From Achromobacter spanius (GTDB lineage: Bacteria > Pseudomonadota > Gammaproteobacteria > Burkholderiales > Burkholderiaceae_B), in assembly GCF_003994415.1 (NCBI RefSeq), contig NZ_CP034689.1:3348001-3412000 (forward strand): a stretch of DNA of 64,000 nucleotides, written 5' to 3'. Position numbers and translations under genes: made by a program. Each line of letters opens with the position of its first letter. Positions within the stretch are counted from its first letter, which is position 1. Below are positions 1-7,905 of this stretch, piece after piece. A model generated the notes under the pieces. The model made no database searches and was not told where the DNA came from. It saw only the letters and a program-made list of their open reading frames with translations.

Positions 1-725
1 TCCTGCGGCTCGATCACCGTCTCCGTCTTGCCGGCTTTCACCTTGCGGGCCACCAGATCCATCACGGCCGCTTTGAATTCATCCTTGAATTCCTCAGGGT
101 CCCACTTGCCCGACATGTCTTCGACCAGCATCTTGGCCATCTTCAATTCGCTGGCGCTGGGCGCCATGCCCTTGGCGCCAACCTTGGGCAGGTCCAGCCC
201 TTCCAGCGGCTTGACCTCATCGCCCCAGCGCATCAGGTTAAGCACCAGCGCATCGCCCGACGGAATCAGCGCGGCCAGATGCTGCTTGGTCTGGATCACC
301 ACCTTGGCGATGCCGATCTTGCCGGTCTTGGCCAGCGTGTCGCGCAACAAGGCGTAAACCTTTTGGCCTTTGTTGATGGGCGCCACGTAGTACGGGCGTT
401 CAAGGTAGACAAAAGAGACGTCGTCGGCATCCACAAACTGCTGTATCTCTATGGTTTGCGTGGTGCGGGGGTAGGCGTCGGCAATCTCTTCCGGGGAAAT
501 GATCACGTACTGGCCGTCTTCGTATTCCACGCCTTTGACGATGTTGTCCTTGTCGATTTCCTTGCCGGTGCGCTTGTTGATGCGCTTGTACCCCACCGGG
601 TCCATCGAGCGTTTGTCCAGCCAGTCGAAGTCCACGCCCGATTCCTTGGTGGCCGTATGCAGGCCAACCGGAATGTGAACGAGGCCAAAGGAAATAGCCC
701 CTTTCCAGATGGTTCTTGTTGCCAT
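1..725 (-). CDS. ku: Non-homologous end joining protein Ku (5' part, cut by window edge)
   Basis: Bacterial Ku homodimer, which binds DNA double-strand ends and recruits the ligase LigD for end joining. About 241 residues are visible; bacterial Ku proteins usually run to 270-300, so the C-terminus lies beyond base 1. The N-terminus reads MATRTIWKGAISFGLVHIPV, the typical Ku opening, followed by the Ku core beta-barrel (YKRINKRTGKEI, VKGVEYEDGQYV, ERPYYVAP). The ATG at 725-723 has a GGAGCGG ribosome site just upstream. ligD is not in the window. A sigma-54-type promoter lies about 30 bp upstream of the start, leaving a leader of about 20 nt. Identity is sure; regulation is inferred. Confidence 0.95.
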   Translation of the reverse strand, partial: MATRTIWKGAISFGLVHIPVGLHTATKESGVDFDWLDKRSMDPVGYKRINKRTGKEIDKDNIVKGVEYEDGQYVIISPEEIADAYPRTTQTIEIQQFVDADDVSFVYLERPYYVAPINKGQKVYALLRDTLAKTGKIGIAKVVIQTKQHLAALIPSGDALVLNLMRWGDEVKPLEGLDLPKVGAKGMAPSASELKMAKMLVEDMSGKWDPEEFKDEFKAAVMDLVARKVKAGKTETVIEPQ

Positions 726-755
726 GATCCGCTCCTTTCAGTCGGCCGGACATTC

Positions 756-771
756 AGCAAATTATGTTCCC
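756..771 (-). promoter_or_regulatory. Sigma-54 promoter of ku
   Basis: On the minus strand the sequence reads GGGAACATAATTTGCT. GG and GC are separated by exactly 10 nt and the -12 element is TTTGCT. The predicted start is near 745, giving a leader of about 20 nt that includes the ribosome site. It is a weaker match in the -24 half (GGAACA rather than GGCACG) than most others in the window. Confidence 0.6.
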
Positions 772-805
772 GAACACCGGCATCCCGCGGTTTACGCAGC
801 GTTGC

Positions 806-830
806 ATAGTTAAGAAATCACTTTAACTAT
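806..830. repeat. Inverted repeat upstream of ku
   Basis: ATAGTTAA and TTAACTAT are perfect 8-bp arms around a 9-bp spacer, in the AT-rich part of the 726-1108 gap between ku and the permease. It lies about 45 bp upstream of the ku -24/-12 element, where an activator could bind. The rest of that gap shows no gene; its right half has only the ribosome site of the permease. Confidence 0.4.
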
Positions 831-1108
831 TTCACTTTAGATTCATAGCTAAATCCTGGTTTATCAATTGATTACGGTGTTATTTAAATGTGATTTCTAC
901 CCCTGGATTTTGCCTTAGCCAGCCCTCGCCTTCTGTTCAAAAGGGAAAACCCGAAGAAACTTTTCCAGTGGGCCGGCAGTCGCACATCGTTCAGTTGCGT
1001 GTCAGACAATCAGCAGACCGAAGCAAGCACGAAGCAAGCACGAAGCCAGGCCCAAGCACGACCCAGGCAGGCCCATTCGCGGCCTATCTCCCCTTTTCGA
1101 GAGATCCG

Positions 1109-2491
1109 ATGATGCCTTCACGCACGCGAGCCGCTGCGGCACCGCCCAGTTTTAGCCAAACTTCGGCGCAGACCCCGCACGCCGGCCTGTCGGTCATGGA
1201 CGCCACCGTGGTGCTGGTGGGCGTGGTGATCGGTATCGGCATCTTCGGTTTTCCGCCGCTGGTGGCCCAGCATGCCACGTCTGAAGTCATGTACATCGCA
1301 CTGTGGTGCGCGGGCGGCCTGGTCATGCTGGTGGGCGCGCTTTGTTATGCGGAACTGGGCTCGGCCTACCCCGGCGCGGGCGGTGAATACCTGTACCTGA
1401 CGCGCGCCTGGGGTGCGCGCGTGGGCTTGCTGTTTGCGTGGGCGCGCTGCACGGTGATTCAGACAGGCGCCATCGCGGTGGTGGCCTACATCTACGGCGA
1501 CTACGCGCAGCGTCTGATGCCACTGGGCATCTATGGGCCGGCCTTGCACGCGGCGATATCGGTGGTGGCGCTGACGGCGCTGAACGTGGTGGGCACCCGC
1601 CATTCCAAGCGGCTGCAATGGGTATTCACGCTGTTGACGCTGACGGCCCTGGGGGCAGTCCTGGTGGCCAGCCTGTCTACGTCGGCGGGCAATGGCCAGC
1701 CCCCCATGGCGCCCGCGGCGCTTGCCGGCAACCCGGCCGGCTTGATGGGCATGGGCATGGTGTTCGTGCTGCTGACCTACGGCGGGTGGAACGAAGCCGC
1801 CTACCTCAGCGGTGAACTGCGCGAACCCGGGCGCAACATGAGCCGGGTGCTGCTCATTGGTACGGCGGTGGTAACCGGCGCCTATCTGCTGACGAATCTG
1901 GCCTTGCTGGAGATATTTGGCTTGCAGGGCTTGCGTGACACCCCGGCGCTGGGCGCCGAAGTCATGCAATTGGCGGCCGGCCCTTACGCGGCCGCGCTGC
2001 TCAGCCTGATGATCTGCGCCACGGCGCTCAGCACGATCAATGGCACCATCATCACCGGCGCTCGCGTGTACTACGCGCTGGGGCGCGACGTGCCCAAGCT
2101 GCGCGCCCTGTCTGGCTGGAGCGCCCGCAATGAAACGCCGGTGGCTGCCCTGCTGGTGCAGGGCGCCATCACGCTTGGGCTGGTGGGGCTGGGCGCCTTC
2201 AGCCAGAACAGCGTGCAGACGCTGGTGGCCTACACCGCGCCGGTGTTCTGGATCTTCATGTTGCTGGTGGCGGCGTCCGTCTGGCGCCTGCGGCAGTTGG
2301 ACCCCGACCGCCCCCGGCCCTTTCGGGCGCCGTTCTACCCGCTGCCGCCCTTGCTGCTGGGCCTGACTTGCGCGGGCCTGGTCTATTCCAGCGCCGTGTA
2401 CGCGGGCGCCGGGGCCTTGATCGGGCTGGCGGTGCTGGCGGCTGGCATACCGATGCTGCGTTTGCTGAAACCGGCCCGATTGCCGGACTGA
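1109..2491 (+). CDS. APC superfamily amino acid permease
   Basis: Inner-membrane amino acid transporter of about 460 residues with 12 predicted membrane segments. The first segment carries the broken-helix motif GVVIGIGIFGFPP typical of the APC fold, followed by GGEYLYLTRAWG. The length suits the SteT/LAT-like branch (serine/threonine exchangers and relatives). The chosen ATG follows GAGAGATCCG; the reading frame is open far upstream, but the extra residues are Ser/Thr-rich and have no ribosome site. The exchange substrate cannot be told from sequence. It stands alone, with the next gene in the same direction after a 58-bp gap. Confidence 0.85.
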   Translation: MMPSRTRAAAAPPSFSQTSAQTPHAGLSVMDATVVLVGVVIGIGIFGFPPLVAQHATSEVMYIALWCAGGLVMLVGALCYAELGSAYPGAGGEYLYLTRAWGARVGLLFAWARCTVIQTGAIAVVAYIYGDYAQRLMPLGIYGPALHAAISVVALTALNVVGTRHSKRLQWVFTLLTLTALGAVLVASLSTSAGNGQPPMAPAALAGNPAGLMGMGMVFVLLTYGGWNEAAYLSGELREPGRNMSRVLLIGTAVVTGAYLLTNLALLEIFGLQGLRDTPALGAEVMQLAAGPYAAALLSLMICATALSTINGTIITGARVYYALGRDVPKLRALSGWSARNETPVAALLVQGAITLGLVGLGAFSQNSVQTLVAYTAPVFWIFMLLVAASVWRLRQLDPDRPRPFRAPFYPLPPLLLGLTCAGLVYSSAVYAGAGALIGLAVLAAGIPMLRLLKPARLPD

Positions 2492-2549
2492 CTTTTCGCG
2501 CGCCGCCATTCCCGCTTTGTTCCTGTTGTTCGACCTACAAGGAGCCATC

Positions 2550-3410
2550 ATGCAAGCCTCGACTCAGCCTCTCGTTTCCGATTACCGCCAGGCAGGCGCC
2601 GGCCTGCGGCGCGCCCGCTTCATTGCTGTCGCCGCGGCGATGGCGCTGTCCCTGGCAATGGGTGCCGCCGCCACCGCGCAGCCCGCGGCCAACGACGATT
2701 ACAAGCCGGATGTCGGCCAGGCCGGCAAGGACGTCATCTGGGTGCCCACGCCGCAAACGCTGGTGGACAAGATGCTGGACATGGCCAAGGTCAGCCCGCA
2801 GGACCGGTTGATGGATCTGGGGTCGGGCGACGGCCGCACGGTGATCACCGCCGCGCAGCGCGGCTTGACGGCTCAGGGCATTGAGTACAACCCGGACCTG
2901 GTGGAGCTGTCGCGCCGCAACGCGCAGCGCGCGGGCGTGGCCGACCGCGCCACCTTCGTGGCGGCGGATCTGTTCCAGACGGACCTGTCCAAGGCGGACG
3001 TCATCACCATGTTCCTGCTGTCCACCATCAACGAAAAGCTGCGTCCCACCCTGCTGCAATTGGCACCCGGCACGCGAGTGGTGTCGAACACGTTCCGCAT
3101 GGGCGACTGGGAGCCGGATGCGTCCGAAACCGTCACCAAGGACTGCTCTACCTACTGCACCGCGTTGCTGTGGATCGTGCCCGCGAAAGTGGAAGGCAAA
3201 TGGGAAGTGGACGGCCAGACCCTGCAATTGACCCAGCGCTACCAGATGCTGTCCGGCAAGTTCGGGTCGGCCGACATTTCAGATGCGCGCATGCGCGGCA
3301 CGACTATCGAGTTCACGGCCAACGGCGTGCGCTACACGGGCGAAGTCAACGGCAAGACCATGAGCGGCACGGCGGATGGCCGGGGCAAGTGGACGGCAAA
3401 ACGGGCGTAG
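2550..3410 (+). CDS. Exported class I SAM methyltransferase-like protein
   Basis: A 286-residue protein with a Rossmann-type SAM-binding motif (RLMDLGSGDGRTV, near residues 86-98) followed by an acidic beta-2 residue in GIEYNPDLVEL. It begins with a Sec-type signal peptide: RRAR, a hydrophobic stretch at about 24-40, and a likely cut after ATA around residue 43. The C-terminal third (GKFGSADISDARMRG to GTADGRGKWTAKRA) looks like a separate beta-rich domain. Ribosome site AAGGAG lies 6 nt from the ATG. An exported methyltransferase is odd because SAM is not known to be available in the periplasm. Substrate unknown. Confidence 0.75.
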   Translation: MQASTQPLVSDYRQAGAGLRRARFIAVAAAMALSLAMGAAATAQPAANDDYKPDVGQAGKDVIWVPTPQTLVDKMLDMAKVSPQDRLMDLGSGDGRTVITAAQRGLTAQGIEYNPDLVELSRRNAQRAGVADRATFVAADLFQTDLSKADVITMFLLSTINEKLRPTLLQLAPGTRVVSNTFRMGDWEPDASETVTKDCSTYCTALLWIVPAKVEGKWEVDGQTLQLTQRYQMLSGKFGSADISDARMRGTTIEFTANGVRYTGEVNGKTMSGTADGRGKWTAKRA

Positions 3411-3486
3411 AAACACGGGCATAGGAACGCGGGCGATGGCGGGTAAAAGACGGCAGGTTTGACCGGCCCGCGTCTCATGCAATAGC

Positions 3487-3960
3487 ATGCGTTGCATGAG
3501 AAGAGACAGCAAACTTTCCGGCGTGCTTCACGTTCTGCTTCATATGGCGGAAGCGCCCGGCCCCATGACTTCCGAAGACCTGGGCCGGGTCATGCAGACC
3601 AACCCCGTGGTCATTCGCCGCATCATGGCGGGCTTGCGCGACCAGCAGCTGGTCAGCTCTGAAAAAGGCCATGGCGGCGGCTGGACAATTTCCTGCGACT
3701 TCAACGCGGTGACGCTGCGCGACATCTATCAAGCGCTGGGTGCGCCGGAAATCTTCGCCATGGGAAACCGCAGCGAAACGCCGGGCTGCCTGGTGGAAGC
3801 CGCCGTGAACCGGGCGCTGGACGGCGCCTTCGAAGACGCCGAAGCCTTGCTGATGGAGCGCTTCGGCGGCGTCACCCTTGCAGCGTTGAGCAAGGACTTT
3901 CACGACGCCATGGTCAAACAAGGCCGCCGTATTGATCTGGGCGCTGTGCACGAGCGCTGA
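3487..3960 (+). CDS. Rrf2 family transcriptional regulator
   Basis: A 157-residue winged-helix regulator of the Rrf2 family, with MTSEDLGRVMQTNPVVIRRI as the recognition-helix region and GGGWTISCD as the wing. Only one cysteine of the usual three-Cys iron-sulfur cluster region is present (PGCLVEAAVN), so it probably does not hold the cluster found in IscR or NsrR; YwnA-like members also lack it. A second possible ATG lies 9 nt downstream. It sits just after the exported methyltransferase on the same strand, but no operon link is evident. Targets unknown. Confidence 0.85.
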   Translation: MRCMRRDSKLSGVLHVLLHMAEAPGPMTSEDLGRVMQTNPVVIRRIMAGLRDQQLVSSEKGHGGGWTISCDFNAVTLRDIYQALGAPEIFAMGNRSETPGCLVEAAVNRALDGAFEDAEALLMERFGGVTLAALSKDFHDAMVKQGRRIDLGAVHER

Positions 3961-4030
3961 CGGGGCGATCCCGGTCCCAGCGCAACGCCGCGCCATCCAG
4001 CCCAGCACAGCCCAGCCCCGCAGAAGATCA

Positions 4031-5338
4031 TCAGGCTGGGGCCCGCCACGCCGCCAGCGTCGATTCCACCAGGGCAATCTCGTCCTGCCCCATGCCCGCG
4101 GCCTCGTAATACCGGCGGCGTCGTGCCACCACGCTGCGCACCGCGTCCACGATCGAGCGCGCGGCCGCCTCTGACCGCAGGCCGAAGCGGCGGTATTCCG
4201 TCAGGCAATTCTCAAACGTGCTGTCGCGCCCCGCCGTGCCGATATGCAGGTAGTGGCGGGCCGACCCTTCCTGCGTCACCACGTCGAACAGCGGCGCCAG
4301 CCGGTAGGTATGGGCGCCCGGGTCCTTCAGAAACCCCACGTTCTTGAGATGGTCGTCGGTGTTGTGCACGGCCACGTTCAGCACCATGCGCGCATACAGC
4401 TCTTTCAGGTCTTGCACCGGATTCGACGAAATGCGGCGCGTTACGTCGGCCAGTCGCGCATAGGAATACGTGGCCTTGCCCTGGGGGCCGTCCAGGTCGC
4501 GCTTGCCGATGCGCAGCGACGGGCTGATCAGCGATGCGCCGCTTAGAAAATGGCGCCGCGCCACCACCGGAGCCGCGCCTTCGGGCGCCGGCAGCAGTTC
4601 GCGGTCAAAGCGGTGGGTCAGCAGCACCGCGCCCAGATGCGTTTCGGTCAGCCGGATGTCGGGTACGGTCAGGCCGATGGCGCGCGCCATCCGCAAGTTG
4701 GCGAACTCAATGCGCTGGCGGTCATAGGAATCGCCCTTTCGGGGAAACTTGGCAATCCACATTTCGCCCTGTTCGTCGCGCACGATGGTCTTGGGGCGCG
4801 CGCCGCCGATGTCCCACGAACTACCCAGGATGTCGCGGTACAGCCCCTTGGGCTTTATGCCCTGGTCAATGTCGCCAAGCAGGTCGGCCAAGGACTCCAG
4901 TTGGCTGACTTCGGGCAAGCGGTAGGTTTTGCGCATGTTTGGCGTCAACAGGCGCGCGCTGAAAAACAGAGCGCCCACGCCCATGCCCCGACCGCGCAGC
5001 AGCACTTCGTCTTCCGTGACGCGGGCCCCCTCCTTGTCCACCCGCATGACGTTGCGGCCCCAGGCGTCCGGCGCGGCGTCAAAGATGGCGCCCAGCGTTT
5101 CGTAGCGGCTTTCGGTGCGAAACGTGGTTTTGGCGTCGATCAGCGGCAGGTTCAGCGGGTCCAGCGCAAAGGCGCGCGGGTCGCGCACATAGGACTGCAC
5201 GTAGGTGAATTCGGCGAAGAATCGGCTTTCGTCGGTATCGTCCAGCGTCAGCACGCCGGCCAGGACCGCTTCGCCACGAATATCCACGTAGACGAACAGT
5301 TCGCTTTCAACGGATTTAAGCTTGCGGGTGCGCGCCAT
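4031..5338 (-). CDS. hipA: HipA-family serine/threonine kinase toxin
   Basis: A 435-residue toxin kinase of a type II system. E. coli HipA phosphorylates glutamyl-tRNA synthetase and induces persistence. Visible are the N-terminal subdomain, the ATP-loop region GGARPKTIV (178-186), a conserved lysine strand WIAKFPR (195-200), the catalytic loop HNTDDHLKN (325-333) and the metal-binding FDVV (351-354). All key catalytic residues look intact, so an active kinase is expected. The ATG is 11 bp downstream of the hipB stop, consistent with one mRNA and antitoxin made first. The target in this organism is unknown. Confidence 0.9.
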   Translation of the reverse strand: MARTRKLKSVESELFVYVDIRGEAVLAGVLTLDDTDESRFFAEFTYVQSYVRDPRAFALDPLNLPLIDAKTTFRTESRYETLGAIFDAAPDAWGRNVMRVDKEGARVTEDEVLLRGRGMGVGALFFSARLLTPNMRKTYRLPEVSQLESLADLLGDIDQGIKPKGLYRDILGSSWDIGGARPKTIVRDEQGEMWIAKFPRKGDSYDRQRIEFANLRMARAIGLTVPDIRLTETHLGAVLLTHRFDRELLPAPEGAAPVVARRHFLSGASLISPSLRIGKRDLDGPQGKATYSYARLADVTRRISSNPVQDLKELYARMVLNVAVHNTDDHLKNVGFLKDPGAHTYRLAPLFDVVTQEGSARHYLHIGTAGRDSTFENCLTEYRRFGLRSEAAARSIVDAVRSVVARRRRYYEAAGMGQDEIALVESTLAAWRAPA

Positions 5339-5349
5339 GGCGATCCGGC

Positions 5350-5694
5350 CTACAGCTTGGAAGGGTCGACGCGGTGCGCGTGTGACGCGGCGCCACTGCC
5401 CCGGCGAGGCCGGCGCATGGCGTCAAGCCGCTTGCCCACGCCGTCTTGTTCGGGGTCGCCCAGTGCAAACACCTGCTCGCCATAGCCATATTGCAGCAAG
5501 GCCTCGATGGCCAGGGCCAGCGACACGCCGCCATCGCCCCGTTCCAGCCGGGCTATGGTGGCGCGCGAAACACCCATGCGGCTGGCCAGCACGCTCTCGG
5601 ACTCCCCGCGGCGCAAGCGAGCCGTGCGTACGTTGGCGCCAAGGCGAATCAGTGCTTCGGCGGCGTCAAAACTGGGCGCAAGCTTCTTTTTCAT
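5350..5694 (-). CDS. hipB: HipB-type XRE family antitoxin
   Basis: A 114-residue protein with an XRE helix-turn-helix (ESVLASRMGVSRATIARLER at about residues 33-52), directly upstream of hipA. HipB proteins neutralise HipA and repress their own promoter. The Arg-rich tail (MRRPRRGSGAASHAHR) is longer than in E. coli HipB. No clear ribosome site precedes the ATG, so the message may have a very short leader. Two palindromic operators lie 31 bp upstream of the start and beyond. Confidence 0.88.
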   Translation of the reverse strand: MKKKLAPSFDAAEALIRLGANVRTARLRRGESESVLASRMGVSRATIARLERGDGGVSLALAIEALLQYGYGEQVFALGDPEQDGVGKRLDAMRRPRRGSGAASHAHRVDPSKL

Positions 5695-5724
5695 GACGCA
5701 ATAATAGATCCATCGTGACGGACG

Positions 5725-5776
5725 TGCACGATTAATGAATCATGTCGCTTTTTTGTATTGACTCATTAATAAGTCA
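5725..5776. promoter_or_regulatory. Paired palindromic operators of hipBA
   Basis: TGACTCATTAATAAGTCA (5759-5776) is a near-perfect palindrome, with one central mismatched pair. A second, degenerate copy TGCACGATTAATGAATCA (5725-5742) shares its ATTAATGA-TCA half. The centres are 34 bp apart, about three helix turns, so two HipB dimers could sit on one face of the DNA. The AT-rich region would also hold the promoter. Confidence 0.7.
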
Positions 5777-5831
5777 ATCATTGCGCCGATGAACTATAAA
5801 TAGGCCAAATAGCGTGTATGTGGATGATGCA

Positions 5832-6983
5832 TTAGATCACCACGGCCTGATCCAGCCGCAAGCCGCCCCGCCTGGTGTCCAAAGTGACTTGCGCACCCAG
5901 CGGCAGCGTCAAATTCGGGTCGCCATGGCCGCTGGGCCAGCCTGCCAATATCGGGACGCCGCGCACCCGAAACTGGTCGAGTATCAGCGGATACAGCAGG
6001 CCTTGGGCTTCCGCGTCGTCCATCTGACCACGCAGCCGCGTAAAGTTGCCCACCAGCACCCCCCTTACCCCGTCGAACTTGCCCGCGGCCGCCAGTTGGC
6101 CCAGCAAGCGGTCGACTCGGGGAACGGCTTCGTTCACGTCTTCCAGGAACAGGATGGCGTCGCGCGTGTCGATCTCGTTGGGCGTGCCGACCAATGCGGC
6201 GACCAGCGCCAGGTTGCCGCCCACCAGCCGCCCGCTGGCCACGCCAGGCACCAATTCGGTGGCCAGGGCATCCAGCGGAGGCGCAATCCAGGCGCCCGGG
6301 CCCAACTGCCCGCTGATCATCGCCAGCACGCTGGATTCCGTGGGTTCGCGCTTGCCGGCTAGCAGATCCTGGGCAAGCATCGGGCCGTGGAACGTCACAA
6401 ACCCCACATGCCGCTGCATGGCCAGGTGCAGGGCCGTAATGTCGCTATAGCCGATGAAAGGCTTGGGGTGTCGGCGCAGCAAGGCGTAGTCAAGCTGATC
6501 CAACAAACGCCAAGAGCCAAAACCGCCTTGCAGGCACCACACTGCCCCGACGTCGGGGTCGGCAAACGCGGCGTGCAAGTCCGCCAGGCGGTCGGCATCG
6601 CTGCCGGCCAGATAGTCGTAGGGGGGGGTCAGGCGGGTGCGGCTGGCGGGCATGACCTGGGCGACGTAGCCCCGCGCTTCCAGCCATTGCGCCGCGTCGT
6701 CGCTGGCGTTGAGCGCGGCCGAAGCCGGTGCCACGATCGCGATCCTGGCGCCCGGACGCAAGGCAGGCACTGGCGCGGCGCCTTTGCCATTTGGGGGCGG
6801 CGGCGGCGTGGGTTGATGAGTCTGGCCTGTCGTCGGCCGGGCCGCCGCGCCAGGGCCGCTACCCGGCGCGCGGCTGGCGCACCCGCCCAGCGCCAGCGCA
6901 GACAGGCACAACGCCCCGCCCTGCTTCAGGAAGCCTCTGCGGCCAGTCTGAAGAGCCAGGGCGTGTTGGGAAGGCGGGATCAT
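5832..6983 (-). CDS. ldcA: LD-carboxypeptidase, peptidase family S66, predicted Tat lipoprotein
   Basis: Removes the terminal D-alanine from L,D-linked tetrapeptides in peptidoglycan recycling. Of its 383 residues the S66 nucleophile serine is in FIGYSDITAL, the Glu is likely in FLEDVNEAVP and the His in SGHGDPNLTLP. The N-terminus has a twin-arginine motif (RRGFLK, 15-20), a hydrophobic run and a lipobox LALGGC with Cys35, followed by a Pro/Gly linker. LdcA enzymes are usually cytoplasmic, so export as a lipoprotein is notable and is predicted only from the leader. It is the next gene downstream of the RsuA-like gene on the same strand, with a 51-bp gap. Confidence 0.85.
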   Translation of the reverse strand: MIPPSQHALALQTGRRGFLKQGGALCLSALALGGCASRAPGSGPGAAARPTTGQTHQPTPPPPPNGKGAAPVPALRPGARIAIVAPASAALNASDDAAQWLEARGYVAQVMPASRTRLTPPYDYLAGSDADRLADLHAAFADPDVGAVWCLQGGFGSWRLLDQLDYALLRRHPKPFIGYSDITALHLAMQRHVGFVTFHGPMLAQDLLAGKREPTESSVLAMISGQLGPGAWIAPPLDALATELVPGVASGRLVGGNLALVAALVGTPNEIDTRDAILFLEDVNEAVPRVDRLLGQLAAAGKFDGVRGVLVGNFTRLRGQMDDAEAQGLLYPLILDQFRVRGVPILAGWPSGHGDPNLTLPLGAQVTLDTRRGGLRLDQAVVI

Positions 6984-7034
6984 GGGGCGTGGGGTTGCGT
7001 GATTGCGGGTCGATTTGCGTTCTCAGAGCCGGGC

Positions 7035-7760
7035 TTAGAAGCGCTCGTAGTCCAGCCGGTACCGCCATTGGCCCACGGCCAGCCCCGCCATGGGCAGCCG
7101 CCCGATGCGAATGCGGCGCAGGGCCTGAAGCTGCAGGCCGGCGGTGTCGCACACATATTCAATGAAGCCCGGCAGTGGGGTTTTCAGGGCAAAGCGCAGA
7201 TGGGTTTCGTTCTGCCAACTGACCTTCATGGGGGTCGCTGCGCGCCCTTCAAACGCCATGCCGCGTTGCAGGCGCGCCAGATCGCCTTCGCTGAGCTTGC
7301 CGGTGACCTGGGCCACGTACTCTTGCTCAACCAACTTCCCTTCTTCCATCAGCTTGCGCGATATGGCGAATTCTTGCGTGTACACCACCAGTCCGCTGGC
7401 CGCGCGCTCCAGCGGGGTAACCAGCTTCAAGCCATGGAACATACGCTTCAGATAGCGCCGGCCCGAGCGGTCGCCAGGCATCAGGTTCTTGGGAATGATC
7501 AGGTCCAGGGCGGAACCCGGCTCGTTGTCGGCGTAGGTGCCCGCGGGTTTGTGCACCAGCACCGTTACAGGCTTGATGTCTTCCAGCTTGGCGCCGGGCA
7601 GCAACGCCACGGTTTGCCGGGGGGCAACCCGGGCGCCGGGCTCTTCCACGGTCTTGCCGTCCACGGCGACCCAGCCGCCTTCTATATAGCGTTCGGCATC
7701 GCCGCGCGAGCAAGAAAGGTCTTCGGCCAGTCGTTTGGCCAGGCGTACGCTGTCGTTCAT
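7035..7760 (-). CDS. RsuA/RluB-family pseudouridine synthase-like protein with altered catalytic residue
   Basis: 241 residues: an N-terminal S4 RNA-binding domain (RLAKRLAEDLSCSRGDAERY) and a C-terminal RsuA/RluB/RluF-type domain. Family enzymes turn uridine into pseudouridine in rRNA using an invariant Asp in a GRLD-x-x-T/S-x-GLLLLT motif. Here the equivalent stretch is TPLERAASGLVVYT, so the Asp position is Glu (codon GAG) and the preceding GR is lost. It may therefore bind RNA without being a normal enzyme. ATG at 7760 has a strong GGAGG ribosome site; longer open frame upstream is not used. Confidence 0.8.
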   Translation of the reverse strand: MNDSVRLAKRLAEDLSCSRGDAERYIEGGWVAVDGKTVEEPGARVAPRQTVALLPGAKLEDIKPVTVLVHKPAGTYADNEPGSALDLIIPKNLMPGDRSGRRYLKRMFHGLKLVTPLERAASGLVVYTQEFAISRKLMEEGKLVEQEYVAQVTGKLSEGDLARLQRGMAFEGRAATPMKVSWQNETHLRFALKTPLPGFIEYVCDTAGLQLQALRRIRIGRLPMAGLAVGQWRYRLDYERF

Positions 7761-7905
7761 TGGGCCTCCGCCTGTGCGACGGGCGTAGCCGGGGCAAATT
7801 GAAATTCGGGCGCGCTGTTTGCCAGCGCAATCGGGTGCATCGTCATGGGGAGTTGCCGGGGTGTTGCAAAAAAGCGGGCTGTGCGCCCGCGGTCTCAGGC
7901 AGATG

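Noticed and set aside
1118..2551. Long open frame antisense to the APC permease
   Set aside because: Its product is His/Gln/Arg-rich without domains and mirrors the GC-rich codons of the real gene. The same applies to other long antisense frames, such as 20723-22531 and 52280-54544.
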